Notes: generated from the sequence alone by a model not told the origin. A stretch of 64,000 bases of DNA from Cricetomys ansorgei (GCA_026225945.1 JAMJFZ010001222.1:1594501-1658500); one strand, 5' to 3'; counted from the first letter of the stretch, positions 22,863 through 35,812 are shown. Translations and numbers: made by a program.

Positions 22863-25800
22863 GGGAGGAGAGGGAGAGGCTCCTGGTTATAGAAACAAAA
22901 GCATGCAACAAAACCGTGAAGCAGAAAAGATTTAAAATAAATGTCAGTGAAACAGGAAAGAAGCAGTGTCTCTGAGCTATTAGCCATGGAACAGACCTTA
23001 GCTTCCCTGCGGGGGAACAGGCCTGTATATACTTTATATACTATATACTTTGTGTATAGTAAATGCTCAGGCTTTGTGTGGTGAACACTGGCCATTCCTC
23101 TCTGACCTGCCCTCCCAGGGCTGCCTAGCAGAGTCGTCAAGAGCCCAGCTACAGCAGTTGATTCTGAAAGGAGCACACAGGGTAAGCAAGCTAGGCTGTC
23201 GGGACTCCCGAGCTGCACCCAGACCTAGAGGAAGGTGGCCTTCCCCAGGCTCTCGGGTTGGGAAGATGACACACCCTCGCAGCTTAAGCTGACCTAGCAC
23301 CGCCTGTGGAGAGGACAGAGGCAAGGATGGAGACAGCTGCTTTCCCAGCCGCCCCTACCTTCCTTCTTTTCTTGAGTCTGGAGGGGTGGGGGGACAGTTT
23401 TGTGCCTCAGATTAGGTTTCAGCATGGAACGTTACAATCGGAAAGTCTGGTATCAACTTTCCAGACTCTGTGAAATCTAGATGGAAAGTATAGATGAGGG
23501 TTGAGGCATACCTCCTCAGACCTGAGAAAGTGTCACTAGAAGGGAGTCTCTTTCTTCGCCAAGTTGCTTGAGAACGGGGAGCCTCCAGAGAAGTGAAAAC
23601 ACCCCGGGGAGACTCCACTCAAGATACAGATCATGAAATGGCTGGCTGGATCTGAGGGTGACATACTCTTCTTACTGCCTGTGAGCAGAGGACACAGGGG
23701 AGAGGACAGGGAGGAAGCTGTCTGTCATGTAAGAGGACTTTTGTGTCTGTCAGTGGCTGCTGACAGGAACCAGGGGAACACCCCTAGGTGCCTCAGTGGG
23801 TGTTTCAGCTTCAGCAAGTCAAGCCAGACAAAATAAGGGTAAGAGGTCACCCAGGGCTCTGACTCAGCTGCAGAAAGAACACAGACAGATGAAGAAAATG
23901 CATCACAAAAGAAAGGCTCCCCACTGTCTCAGAGGAAGCGGGGATGGCTTGATCAGTAGGAAAGGGTGGGGGGTGGAGCTCTTTGGGTTGCAGAAATTCA
24001 GATTGGAGATTAGAAGCACACTAGATCAAACTAAACTATACTACTCAAAAATGAATGAAGAAGAAATGTATGAACAGGAAGAGGAAAGCCACAGTCGAGA
24101 CTTAAAAATTAGAATAAAAGAAGTTGGGAATGTGAGATGCAGTGGCAGACTGAAGAAATCACACAGAAAGACAGGAAGGCGTGAAGCTGGGGGAATGAGC
24201 AGGAGACTGAGGAAAAAGGGGGGACTCCCTGTCTCCTGCAGTTCCCTTCCTAGCAAGGTCTCACTTGGAACTGAGTACCAGACATTCATATTTTCTCAGA
24301 GTGTACAAAAATCCATGGAAAATCAGATCAAGTGAACAAAAGAAAACAATTAAGATACACTAAAAGACAACTTTCTGCAGTAGAGACGTAAACCCGAAGC
24401 TCAAACGGACACCTGGTGTCCTGACAAAGTCTGGTGGGGAAATCCGCAATAAGGACGTTTCCAGCGATGCTCACACTAACACACTCCGCCGTTCTTGGTT
24501 GGGTGAAGAAGGCATCCTCAGGCCCAGCAAGCCGCATGGAAGGAGAGAAAGGGAAATGGCTGCTGCTTCAGCCTGACTCACTGCTAGAAGCAGCAATGGC
24601 TAAGTTCCCAGCAGAAAGGGAGAGACCATTTGGCCTTCACTGAAAAGGCATCAGACAGACACTTTGAAAGATTGGTGAAGTTAGGGAAGTATTATTCGTG
24701 CACTTCTAGAAAATCCTTAGATAACAGAATGATGAATCTGAATTCAAAACTTGAAATTGGAAATGCTTTGGTCAAAGCATCCATGGTATTAATAAGATTG
24801 GACAAGCCTTAACATGGTGGTTACAGAGCAGGAACCTGGACAGTGTGGTCAGATATGAACAACCAAGCCCTGCACGTGGCGGAAGTGCACACTGAGGCGG
24901 ATCTCTCCACTTCAGTGAGGAACAGGTTTTCTGAAACTGCAGTCTGACGTTGAAATAGAGTCTCACAGTGATGGTTTCAGCACCTAATGTCTCGTTATTT
25001 TTTCCTTAACTTTAGAGAGATCTTTTAGAAACTAACATCTCTTGGGAAGGTTCATTCCATCTGGAGCTCTGCGATTCCGACAGTTCTTGATAGACTTCTC
25101 CATTACAATAACATACGTGGTACTATTGTATCCATCCATCTACCCTCCCTCCCAGTTGCCCTTCTGTTCTTTCCTGTGTGTTTGTGTGTGCGTTTATTCG
25201 CTATGTACTTGGAACAAGATTTGCCATGTAATATTGATGTTTGTTTTCTGGGTAGTGGGGTTAGGGAGATTCTTTTCTTTAAAAAAAAAAAAAAAAAACT
25301 TTGTATTTTTGCTTAATTTGATTACCTGGCCTTTTCGAGTAATGTTAACACACACACACAATCATTATTCTTTAAGAAAGGCGGGTAACGTGGCTGAAGA
25401 ATTTCCGTGAGGAAAAGACAGGCATGAGCAGAATAATTCTGCAGCTACAGCGCTCTGACACTTCCCTGGGTAAGCGGGCCTGGTATGAAGTGGTCCAGAT
25501 GGAAAAGCCTGGTGACTAAGGGGGAGAGACCCCTTCGCTGAGGTGTCTCCAGGTGTGTCAGGCCTTACTGCGGGAGTGTGGCCCCGGGCACTCACAGGAA
25601 AGAGCCCCAGGTCCAGAGCCCCCCCACCATTAAGTTTGAGTCAGAAGACTAAGGGACCAGCACCCCCTAATGGCATTCCAAAATTACAGTCAACATGTCA
25701 AGACTGCTAGATTCTGCAGGGTAGATCAAGCACGGGTTAAATCAAAGTCCATTTCTTGCTTGTGAGGGTGAGGCTGCAGTTGTGTGCTACCTGTGGCTGG

Positions 25801-28800
25801 GGTCACAGTCTACAGCAGCTGAGCTGGCCGGTTTCCACTGAGTGTGGCAGCAGAGTCTGGGCATGTGCCACCTGATCTCAGTCGAATCCACCTCGGAGCC
25901 AGGTTTTAAAATGAAATGTCTTCTTCTTAAGGCAAAGAAAACTTCTGTTCAAATTTTGCACGTTCGTCTTTGCCGTTCGCTATGTTGTTGTCATTCTTTT
26001 TCTCTTTCTATAGATGTAACTTCTTCTAAAATGGGTTTTTCCAGCATTCCAAATCTAATTAGTTATTATTACCAATATTATTTTATTACTATTATTTTAT
26101 TACCTTAAAGAGATAATCAACAAGTTACAGCCAAGGGGCCAATCTCTCTGTCTATATTCTTTATTTCTTACAGTTCTCAAGCTAAAAATGGTTTAAATAT
26201 CTTAAAAACATTATATTTTAAATAGTTACAAAACTATCTACATAATAGCCTTGACTTTGCCACTCGGCCCCCAAACTGTAAAATACATAAATACTAGCTG
26301 GCCCTTTAAGAAAACATTTGCTGATCCTTAATTGAAGACTTGTCATCATAATAACTAGAATAACAGTCTGAATTATAGCAAAATCTATACTTTAAAATAT
26401 TTTTAAAAGCTATTATTTTATCTCCTTGGGGTATTCATGGTCTGGGAGTGGGTGTGGCCAGGATGATTGTGCCGTGGACGTGCTGCGGGGCTGCCTTCAG
26501 CCGTTGTCTAGCACTGCCTGCTGCAGTTGGTTCTAGTTTCCGGTGAAAGGTAAGGCCCTTGTCAGTGACAGGGACACAGCCTGAGGGCTGCAGAGGCGAG
26601 GCCCCGGGAAACCGTCCCAAAGTCTTGTTTTCTCTAGGACTTCAAAGCAACAGTCAGAGCAGAGCATTGCAGGGGTGCAGAGCCAAAGCCCTGATCACAC
26701 CTCACCTAAAGCCCACACTGCAAGTCATGGGTGGGGTCACAGGAACCGGTAAATGACCCTGTTGGTCAAGGACTAAATCTTAAGTCCTTAAGATTTAGGC
26801 TCCCATTTGTAGATTGATGTCCTAGCTAATGAAATGGTGGCTTTCTGCCACAGACAAGCCCATACTAATTTCCAGAATTGTTTTTATTTGTGGGCATCAA
26901 AAATATCATTGTGAAAAATTTAATAATGCTGTTTAATAACATGGAGCAGGAAGCTGGGAAGAGCAGCTATGCTGGATGACCGAATCGGGACCTAAATACG
27001 TCTGCTAGGCAGGAAATCGCTGCTAGCATGAAGCTGGGATTTAATAATGTGCCACGGTCCGAACTGCACGGGACATCTGACTCGGCTGCACATGTAAGAA
27101 AGGGATGGAGTACTCGCGGAGTGTGACCACTGAAAGTGCATCATTTAAAATATCTCCTCTTTCTCTGGCCACAGTATGAACGCAGAGCTAGGGTCCCTCT
27201 AACTGGACTATAAACAAACGGGCCAGCAGAGCTGTGAAAGTTCACCCTGTGGAGAGCTCGAGGGGCTGGGACTATTGTGAGTGTGTGAGCAAGCACACGT
27301 TGGCGGACTTTATGTTCCATCCATTCTGTCCTCTCAGCAGCCTTGTGGTGGGAGCACCACGGTGGAGGAACCATGACTCACCACCCTTCCTGTACAGATG
27401 AGGAAACCTCCAACCACACAGCTGTGGGGGGCGGGGCATGAAGAGGCAAGGCAGCATCTTTAAATAGTTAAAGGGTTTCTAGGGGGAAGACAAGAATTTG
27501 TTTCATGTGGTTTCAGTCAGTGGTGCATGTTCTGGGTAGCACACTGGGCCATCTGCTCCTCTTCCTCTTCAGTGAAGGAGGGGTTTCCCCTCCCACCCCC
27601 TTTTCCTTTCTGTGAGACAGCGAGCACAGCTTACCTTGAGCTCACAGATGCTCCTGTCCCCCGAGCGGTCCCTCATGTGCAGCTCTGATGTTCTCTTCTA
27701 GGTTGTCTTTCCTGCTCCTGTGCACAACTGCAGCTGGCGCCACTCTGGGGACACAAGCTGGCCGGCCTTGGAAAGACAAGGTGGTCTTGTCCCAGCACCT
27801 GTGACCCCCATCCTTGGTTAGGTCCTCTTCCAGGCACGTGCCAGCTACATGAAGGCACATCTCTTTCCTCGGCTTTGCGCCCCTGTCCTTGCACACGAGC
27901 ACCTTGGAGGCTTGAGGAGAGGCTGGTCTCCAGCTCTGATCCACACTCCTGTGACTCTGGTCCCGTGTGCCGCTTCGAGCCTTTTCTGATTCTCACAGCA
28001 CTGTTGATGCTTCCCCCACATGGCATCGGAAGCTCAACAAGACAAAACCCAGAGTTGCTCGACCCCATAAGCTGTCCTTACTGCGCTGCTTCTGATAGGG
28101 CCCTGCCGTCTAGGGCCTCCAGATCTACACTCTGTTCTTTGGATGCCTAAGTCGACCTTGTGGCCTGTCAACCTTTAATTTATGGACTCGCACATCTTTT
28201 CCAGTTGCACTGCGACCCTGGAAACACTCTCTCCCATCCCTACTCTTAATGTTCTGTCACTTGCCCCGTCACCGGGTCCCTGTGTGAGAAGCTGTAAGTT
28301 TCTCAGGGGCTGCCACTCAGGGTCTGAAGCAAACCCACACCTCTAGGCAGCTGTCCCTGGCTTCTCAGCAGAGACCCTCTGGGCTACTAGCTGTGCTGGC
28401 AGCTAGCCACCGGCCGAGTACCAGGCTCTTGAGCCCCTCTTGTTCTTCACACATGCTTCTTGCTTTCTGTGACCGGTGTTGCCAACTGCTAGTTCAGTTT
28501 CTAGTCCTTTAAGGGCTCTCTGTGGTCTACCCCTCCCACTCAGTCACCATTTCTCCTCAGCATCTCTCTAGGTCTTTTGGACTTTTATGGTAGATTTTTA
28601 CCTTCATCAGAGCACACATCTTCTGTGCCTTTATCTAGCACTGCTTGCTCCTCTAGATGCTTAAGGGCTCAAAGGAAAACAAAAAGGTACTACTAACTTG
28701 CTAAGTTCCTAAGCAGAGGCATTGCCCTTGCATTCAAGTAGGTTTCCCAAGGTCACAAGCCTGTGAATGTTGGCCTAAGTGTCCACCCCACTAGATGACC

Positions 28801-29189
28801 ATGCATGGTGGCAGTGAGTCCCAAGCCTGTCTCTTCTTGGGAACCTGGGGGGGGGGGGTGGAGCAGTGGGTGGGGCGGGGGTTGACAGCGCTGCCCAGCC
28901 TGTGTACGTGCTGAGCGTCCTCAGTGAGGCTGCACAACTGAGGCATGGTGGAGCCAGCCTCAGCCCTGGCCGTGACTCAGGGAGAGTGCACAGGTTCTGG
29001 ACTGTGGGGCTGTGAGCTGAAAACTGCCTTGGTAGGTTTCAGTGTTTGCTCAGGACACACATACATCAACTATGTGAAACTCTTGGTCTTAAATTTTCAG
29101 GTTATGTCTAGAAATGAAAAATACGGGGCGTTCTTTGGCTTAGCTTTCCACCCTGTTAAAGGTTTATTGTTTTGGTTTTTTTTTTCATT

Positions 29190-29368
29190 TTAAGATTTTA
29201 TATATTGTGATGGGTGTGTTCATGTGTCACAGCATATGTGTGGAGACCGGAAGACAATTTTGTGGAGTCTGTTCTCTGCTTCCACCTTTATATGGATTGG
29301 GGGGCTCACACCTAGGTCAGCAGGCCTGCAGGGCAACCACCTTTCCCCTTTGAACCATCTTTCCCACT
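29190..29368 (-). repeat. B3-like SINE, degenerate
   Basis: Inverted B3 pattern: gtgtggagaccggaagacaa, ctcacacctaggtcagcagg, then tttgaaccatctttcccac. Confidence 0.55.
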
Positions 29369-29700
29369 CTGCTTTTATTTGCATGTATTCATTACAGATA
29401 ATAGTGAGTTCCATGATGTCACTCCTGTGTCTGACATACCACCTCCATTGCCCTCTCTCCCCCCATCCCGTTCCTGTTGGTCCCTCCTCCTGGCTCCCCT
29501 TCACCTTTAACGTTGTGTGTGTCCCAGGGAGTTCTGTTATGATCGGCTAGGAGTGTGGGCACCTTACCAGTTGCTATACACTGAAGATAGTCTCTCCCTC
29601 CCCCATCAACCATTAACTCTGTGTAAATCCTGGGTTGGGGGAGGGAAGGGTTAGTTTTGTGAGAGGGTCTCATGTACCCTTGAAGTCTTAGTTCAGAAAT
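29369..29700 (-). mobile_element. L1 3'-end debris
   Basis: Reads like the inverted 3' untranslated region of an old rodent L1 (taatagtgagttccatgatg, ccccatcccgttcctgttgg, cctggctccccttcac). No coding remnant. Confidence 0.45.
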
Positions 29701-30792
29701 CTTTCCATGGGATCGAGTTCCTTGTCTGTCTTTGCGAGAAACCCGTCCCCTTATCCTGTGTTTTATTGGCTAGGAGCGTCTTGCTTGTGTAGACCTCTTT
29801 GTTTATTTGTTTTTTAATTGGCCCCATCAAATTTCCCTATTTTATGACAAAAAGAAGCATCAAGACTTTAAAAACAAAAACAAACATAATCATGTTGACA
29901 GAAAAAAAAAAAAAAACACAACGAAAAAGTTATTTGAAGAGGCTAAAGTCCAGAGCAGTGCTGAAGGCCCAGGCCAAGCCCGGCGAAGCTGCCGAGCCTG
30001 TGCTGGTGAGCTCACTGCCCGAGACGTGTGGGCGGGGCGACGCCTGCGCAGGTGTTCACCAGTGACTGGCCACAGGTAGATACGGTAAAGCAGATGGATT
30101 TCTGGAACAAGTATATGGATGGGATCGCCAAAAGGAAACTGTGTTGCCCTCGTGCTCTTTGGATTTTGTGCAGATATTTAAAAGATAACACCTTCAAGTG
30201 TCAGCTGTAGTTGAGAAAGGTAGCAAGCAACCAGGCAAAGCTGACAAAGTCCAGCACCTCCGTGACTAGCCAGGCCCACACAATTGGAGCACAAAATGCT
30301 CATTTGGGGCCCTATCTAAATATACTTCCTGCTTTTTTTAACATTTAAATATTTATGAGAATATTTTTAGAGGATATCAATTGAATTAAGTCTCAAAATG
30401 GGAACAGGACATTCAGCCATGCAGGGAAAGCCCAGCGGCTGAAAGCGATGGGATCTGCGTCCAGCGCTGACCCCGCTGCGTGGCCTTGGACACAGGCTGG
30501 CTTCGCTCTTTCTTCTGCTGTTTCTTTTGTAACAGTGACCTCTGGTGGTCCGGTCCCTTCACCCTTTTGTTTTCCTAGTCGACTTGGGGTTTATTTTTTG
30601 GTGCTTCTAGCACCAGGTTTCATACTGTAAACCTGTGTTCTTGCAGATACATCTTAGTTAGGAGGCAAAAGCTGGCTGAAGCAGAAAGTTGAACACAACT
30701 GTCTGTGGTTTCTTCTGAAGCCCTGCATGAACAAATTGCAGTTTATAAAAATGAAAATGCCTTTGTGTTTCATTCACTCCGCTTCCTCCTAG

Positions 30793-30869
30793 GGCCCAGG
30801 GGAAGCAGCGTGCCAGGTCCTCCTCATGTCCTCACAGCTCAGACCTGAGCAGGCTGGACGCTACAGCAG
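30793..30869 (+). CDS. ARMC2: ARMC2 coding exon (SSSCP/SSDLSRL block)
   Basis: A 77-nt exon with acceptor cttcctcctag at 30792 and donor gtgaga at 30870. After one base completing glycine it encodes AQGKQRARSSSCPHSSDLSR and LDATA, plus one trailing base. Human ARMC2 has QGKRHARASSCPSSSDLSRL, a clear match. The Ser/Arg-rich sequence is probably unstructured and could be a phosphorylation target, which is inference only. Length is not a multiple of three, so skipping this exon alone would break the frame. Confidence 0.92.
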
Positions 30870-31667
30870 GTGAGAAACTTGTGTCTTCTGCCCTCGGCAC
30901 CCTTCACGCTGAGCATCTTCGTATTGTTAAGCCATTATGACTGGTTTTTCAAAGACAGATGTTAGGTGGAAGTCATAGTTTGATTGAAGGAGCGTCTAGA
31001 GTGCCATACTGTGTCTTATTAACAATCCTGTGTCTGGCAACTTCAGGAACTGGGTGCAGCTTGCTCAGAAACCAACATTTACTTTCTGAGTTTTCATTAT
31101 CGCACTGCCGTCTTCCCAGTGCCCGAGTCTGATGCCATCAACGTGGACAGATACTCGCAGAAGACACAGAGTGAGAATATCGGGAGGGTGGCCAAGTGGG
31201 GCATCCGTATAAGTTCAAAGCATCTGTCCATTTAAATGAAACTATAAAATGATATTGTGAAGGCCCTCTGGGAGCTTTATTCTGTCTGAGGAAATATGCA
31301 ACAATGTGGAGCAAGGGCTAGAAATGATCCCAACTGTGGCAGTGAGAAAAATGAGCCAGGGAGCATTTGTGATATTGGCTGGAGTCAGCACAAGCAGCAG
31401 CAGATGAAACAAGAGTTGGGGATTTCTGTGCCACACCTAGAAAGACAAATGTGCTGTCACCCCACACACACACTTCAAAGGTTGGTGACCCCCAGAGGGG
31501 AAGAATGTGGACAGGGGAGACATAAAGGCTTCAGTCCTGTAGGCTTTTATGTCTTTAAAATAAAGAGAAAGATACAAATGTGGCACAAAGTTAATATTGA
31601 CCCAAACTAGTCAGGGCCACACGGGTGTTTGTTATGTTCTTTATATGTTTTCATTCACACAGAAGTT

Positions 31668-31786
31668 TATGTCAGGCTTGATGAATACACATCTATAATG
31701 AACATTTTGGAAGAAGAGGCAGAAGCATTATGAATTGTAGGCTAGCCTGAGCTACACAGTAAGACATTGTCTCAACAAATATAAAA
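31668..31786 (+). repeat. B1-like SINE, degenerate
   Basis: gaattgtaggctagcctgag, ctacacagtaagacattgtc and tcaacaaatataaaaa resemble the 3' half of B1. Confidence 0.55.
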
Positions 31787-32187
31787 AGGATGATAAGTGA
31801 CATCAGGCTAGCATTGGATGAAAGGTGTTATCTTCAAAACTAGCTTCTCCTCGGCAAAGAGACTTTTGTGGTCACCAGGAATGTATCTAGAACACAGAAG
31901 TACCTAAACGGTTCTGATTCCCAAGACAACATTGTTGCCTAGGGGTTTACATTCTCAGGCTAAAAATATCAGCCAATCCTAACGCTGTGTCAAGCTGTTG
32001 TGTTCAAAACTCAGAGCTGCGGTTAACAACAACAACCACTGAGACAGCATAATCTTCAAACCTAGGCAGTGCTTTTTTGTCTGACTTACCCAATTTCCTG
32101 TTGAGTCATAATTTTTATATTTAGCAAACTGTGAACCTAGATAAAAGTGCTTTTTAAATTTTTAAGTTGTTCAAGATTGAAGCAAGG

Positions 32188-32418
32188 TGCATGCATGCGT
32201 GTGCCTGCGCGTGTGCATGTGTATGTATGTGTGTGTGCGTGTGTGTGTGTGTGTGTATGTGTGAGTACATGTGTGTGCACGCATGCACGTGTGTGTGTGA
32301 GTGCATGCGTGCATATGTGTCTGGGTGTGAGTGCATGTGTGCGTGTCTGTATATGTGCGTGCATGCATGTGAATGTGCACATGCTTGTGAGTGTGTGTGT
32401 GTGTACATGCACACACTA
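32188..32418. repeat. TG/CATG-rich array
   Basis: About 230 bases of TG dinucleotides interspersed with cacgcatgcacg and gtgagtgcatgcgtg; partly self-complementary. Confidence 0.93.
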
Positions 32419-32924
32419 CAGTTTTTATAGTTAACAGGGAAGAGTGTCTAGACTGGAGGCGGCAGAGGCAATGAGGACGACATGGGGATAAAGCAATGAC
32501 AAGGCCATCGGCAGCCACAGCCACAGAAGTCGAGGTTCCTGGGATAAGAAATCTTATACCACAATGTTTAGCTAACTTCTCAAAAGCAAGTCTAGAAAGT
32601 TCAGAAGGGTCTTCAGGAGGTGACTAAACATTTGTGATTTCTGACTCACCTTCTAATCATCTCTTCCTGGGGTGACTAACTGATTTCACTTTCCCTGAGG
32701 TACTGGTTGATAACTTGTTTTCCTGTAGCTGCATATTGAAGAGCACACTGCATCTCTATCTCTTCTTTTGATGTTTGTTTTTTGGTTTAGTTTTTGAAGA
32801 CCCAATAGATTTAAAGCCTGACCTTGTGGTAGTTTCTGTTTTGACATTTGGGCGTGTGTTCACACTCCTGTAGATGCCACAGGTCCATGTCAGTGTCTTT
32901 TCTGTCACCCCTCCTTAGTTTTTG

Positions 32925-33135
32925 AGGCAGAGTCTCTCACCAGACCTGGAGCTCACCATTTTGGCTACACTGAACTGACCAGGAAGCCCCCAGGATCTGC
33001 CTGTCTCTCCTCCCCTGTTCTGGGGCTACAGGTATACAACAGCAGGCCTGGCTTCTTGTAAGATGCCGGGGACCTGATCTCGGGTCCTCGTGCATGCAGC
33101 AGCAGGTGCTCTTCCCGCCAGGCCGTATCCTCAGC
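32925..33135 (-). repeat. B4-like composite SINE
   Basis: Inverted B1-like part (ggcagagtctctcaccagac, tctggggctacaggtataca), then inverted tRNA-derived part (gggtcctcgtgcatgcagca, ggtgctcttcccgccaggcc). Confidence 0.65.
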
Positions 33136-33391
33136 CCACCTTCTAGTAAATGTAGTGTTTCATAAAAATGTCACATAAGTTGATTATTGTTGACTTACCA
33201 ACTTCTGACTTAGGGTTAGGGTTAGAGTTTGTTTATATACTTTGGCCTTTATGTAGGTTAGTTACTCAGGAATATGAGTGGCTGCATTTTTATATGGCTT
33301 GAATTATTCATATTTATTTCAGAGTCATGTGCAGGTTGTATCCAGTTCAGACAAACTAAAAAATCCAGAAGGATGAGATGATGATCTACAG

Positions 33392-33631
33392 CAGTGGTTC
33401 TCAATCGTCCTAACGCCGTGACCCTTTAATAAGTCCCTCACTCCCCAACTTATGGTTGTGGTGACGCCCAGCCATAAAATTATTTTTGTTGCTACTTCAT
33501 AACTGTACTTTTGCTAATGTTTTGAATCATAATGTAAATATCTGACATGCAGATGGTCTTAGGTGACCCTGTGAAAGGGTCGTTTGACAACCCCCCCATA
33601 AGGGTCACACCCCACAGGTTGAGAGCCGCTA
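33392..33631 (+). mobile_element. URR1-type hAT DNA element
   Basis: Starts CAGTGGTTCTCAATC and ends GGTTGAGAGCCGCTA, with ttgttgctacttcataactg and aaatatctgacatgcagatg inside, matching the copy at 15718. The flanks atctacag and ggctacag share six of eight bases, consistent with a decayed 8-bp target-site duplication. Two short insertions distinguish it from the other copy. Confidence 0.88.
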
Positions 33632-34404
33632 GGCTACAGTCTGTTATCTGCCATTCTGAAAACCTCAACATTCCAAAAGTTGAACTATCTCTCAAACACA
33701 GTGGCAGCAGCAGATCTGACCAGAGCCATGGTGTTGGTCCTGTATTGTGCTGTAATGGCGCCGCTTGAAAAGGACCCTATTGGAATTGTCTGCTACGTAC
33801 AGTGTGTGAAAGAGCTTCTTCTCTGAAGTCCAGGCATGCCTGGATCTTGTCCCATACCTGACCAGGAAGGTCTGGAAAAGGAACTCCAGACCTGCACTCA
33901 AGTGGAGTGCCCATGTGCTCCTGACAATTCAGTTTTCTTTTTTATGGTAAGGTCTTGCTTGTGGGTTTGGATAGATTATCCAAAGTCTTGCTGTTCCCAC
34001 TACGTTGTATCTTCACCATTTAATCTCTGCTTGGTTGTCAAGCATTCTGTTTGCTTTTAGTGCTTCAGGGCTTTCCCATGCTCAGCCTGCCCAGCCTCTG
34101 TTGGCACTAGGGAGGTTTAAAGGATAAAAGGCAAGCATAGGCTTGCAACAGGGAGTAGACATTCCCAAACTGCAGAGGCACGGCTCGTGCTGGGAGGCGG
34201 GTGTCAATTGCACAGCTTCTATGCTTCTCCTGGGAGATATCAGCACTATGTGGGAACTAGTTTCTTATTTGGTGACTTGACGATTGATTTCAGGCATCGC
34301 TGAATTCAAATTAATTTTAAACACATTGTAGGTTATACACAGAGTACTCTGTATTTTATACACAGTTGAGAAAAGTTTGCTGGATTTCTTTTTTAAGGCT
34401 TTTA

Positions 34405-35280
34405 ATTATGTATATGTATCTGAATGTGTGTGTGTATCTGTATGTGTGTATGTAACTGTGTGTGGGTGTGTATCTGTATGTGGGTGTGTATCTGTGTGTG
34501 TGTATCTGTGTGTGTGTGTATGTTTCTGTGTGTGTGTGTGTGTGTGTGTATCTGTGGGTATATATCTGTGTGTATGTATCTGTGTGAGTGTGTATCTGTG
34601 TGTATGTATCTGTGTGTGTGTGTATGTATCTGTGGGTATATATCTGTGTGTGGGTGTGTATCTGTGTGTGGGTATCTGAGTGTGGGTGTGTATCTGAGTG
34701 TGGGTGTGTATCCGTGTGTGGGTGTGTATCTGAGTGTGGGTGTGTATCTGAGTGTGGGTGTGTATCCGTGTGTGTGTGTATATCTGTGTGTTGGTATGAA
34801 TCTGAGTGTGGGTGTGTATCTGTGTGTGGGTGTGTATCTGAGTGTTTGTATGTATCTGTGTGTGGGTATCTGAGTGTGGGTATGTATCTGTGTGTGGGTG
34901 TGTATCTGTGTGTGTGTGTGTATCCGTGTGTGGGTGTGTATCTGAGTGTGGGTGTGTATCCGTGTGTGTGTGTATATCTGTGTGTTGGTATGAATCTGAG
35001 TGTGGGTGTGTATCTGTGTGTGGGTGTGTATCTGAGTGTTTGTATGTATCTGTGTGTGGGTATCTGAGTGTGGGTATGTATTTGTGTGGGTGTGTATCTG
35101 TGTGTGTGTGTGTATCCGTGTGTGGGTGTGTATCTGTGTGTGTGTGTGCATCTGTGTGTGTGTGTGTATCTGTGTGTGTGTGTGTATCTGTGTGTGTGTG
35201 TGTATCTGAGTGTGGGTGTATATCTGAGTGTGGGTGTGTATCTGAGTGTGTGTGGGTATCTGAGTGTGGGTATATGCACT
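34405..35280. repeat. TG-rich minisatellite with 194-bp higher-order repeat
   Basis: About 870 bases built from 10-18-base units such as tgtgtatctgtgtgtgggtg and tgtgtatctgagtgtggg. A block marked by ttggtatgaatctgagtg (34791 and 34985) and agtgtttgtatgtatctg (34841 and 35035) occurs twice at a 194-base offset. It lacks stops in several frames on both strands only because the units lack stop triplets. Confidence 0.95.
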
Positions 35281-35705
35281 TGTAAGCGCCACAGTCCAGG
35301 ATTAGACACAATACACAAATCGAGAATTGTAAAAACAACAATAATAACTAAGAAATAAAGTTGGTTGTGGGTGTAGAAGCTTCTGATGGCTCCCACGATT
35401 TCAGGTGCGCTTTTCTGGTGTCAGGCGAGGCATTAGGAGGAGGCCCGTAGAGGGGTGCGGAAGAAGGCCTGCACAGCTGTGCCCTCTGCAGCTGCAGCTG
35501 GCTACTTGAGACCCTGCGGTGGAAGGCGGAGCTGTGGTCGGCCATCTCCCTCGGGCTTGCGCTTTGCACGGTGCCGCCTTAGTCTGTGGTTTGCTGGAGC
35601 ACAGTGACAAGGGCAGTGGGGTTGTGTGACTTCAGGGTAACTTAACAACCCCAGCTTCTGCCTGGGCTCCACTTTCTCCATTTTCAGAGCCACAACAGAG
35701 CAGGG

Positions 35706-35812
35706 CCTCAGCTGGGCACCTGTAATCCTGGGAGGCTGAGGCAAGGGAACCAAGGCTAGCCTGGGCTACATAGTGAGTCCTAGGACAGAGTGAGATCTTG
35801 TCTCAGAGCAGA
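35706..35812 (+). repeat. B1-like SINE
   Basis: gctgggcacctgtaatcctg, ggctagcctgggctacatag and gagatcttgtctcag follow the B1 order with a truncated centre. Confidence 0.65.

Larger units (their letters stand above)
20030..30792 (+). other. ARMC2 intron (10.8 kb)
   Basis: The least repeat-dense large intron here. Recognisable content is limited to a GA run near 22820, a short AT palindromic stretch near 23027-23065, a minus-strand B3-like SINE and L1 3'-end debris at 29190-29790. Nearly all of 20050-29180 shows no gene, RNA or repeat I can name. A CpG-rich open stretch at 29940-30210 is discussed as a finding. Confidence 0.7.

Noticed and set aside
23796..24335. Open frame of 179 codons, plus strand
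   Set aside because: Longest non-repeat frame, rich in Lys/Arg/Glu because of purine-rich DNA. No recognisable family, no Kozak-like context or splice evidence, and it is inside an ARMC2 intron.
34356..35396. Open frames of about 300-346 codons on the minus strand and 150 codons on the plus strand
   Set aside because: They lie entirely in the TG-rich minisatellite and encode only His/Thr/Pro/Tyr or Cys/Val/Ser/Gly periodic repeats; three frames are open at once because the repeat unit lacks stops.
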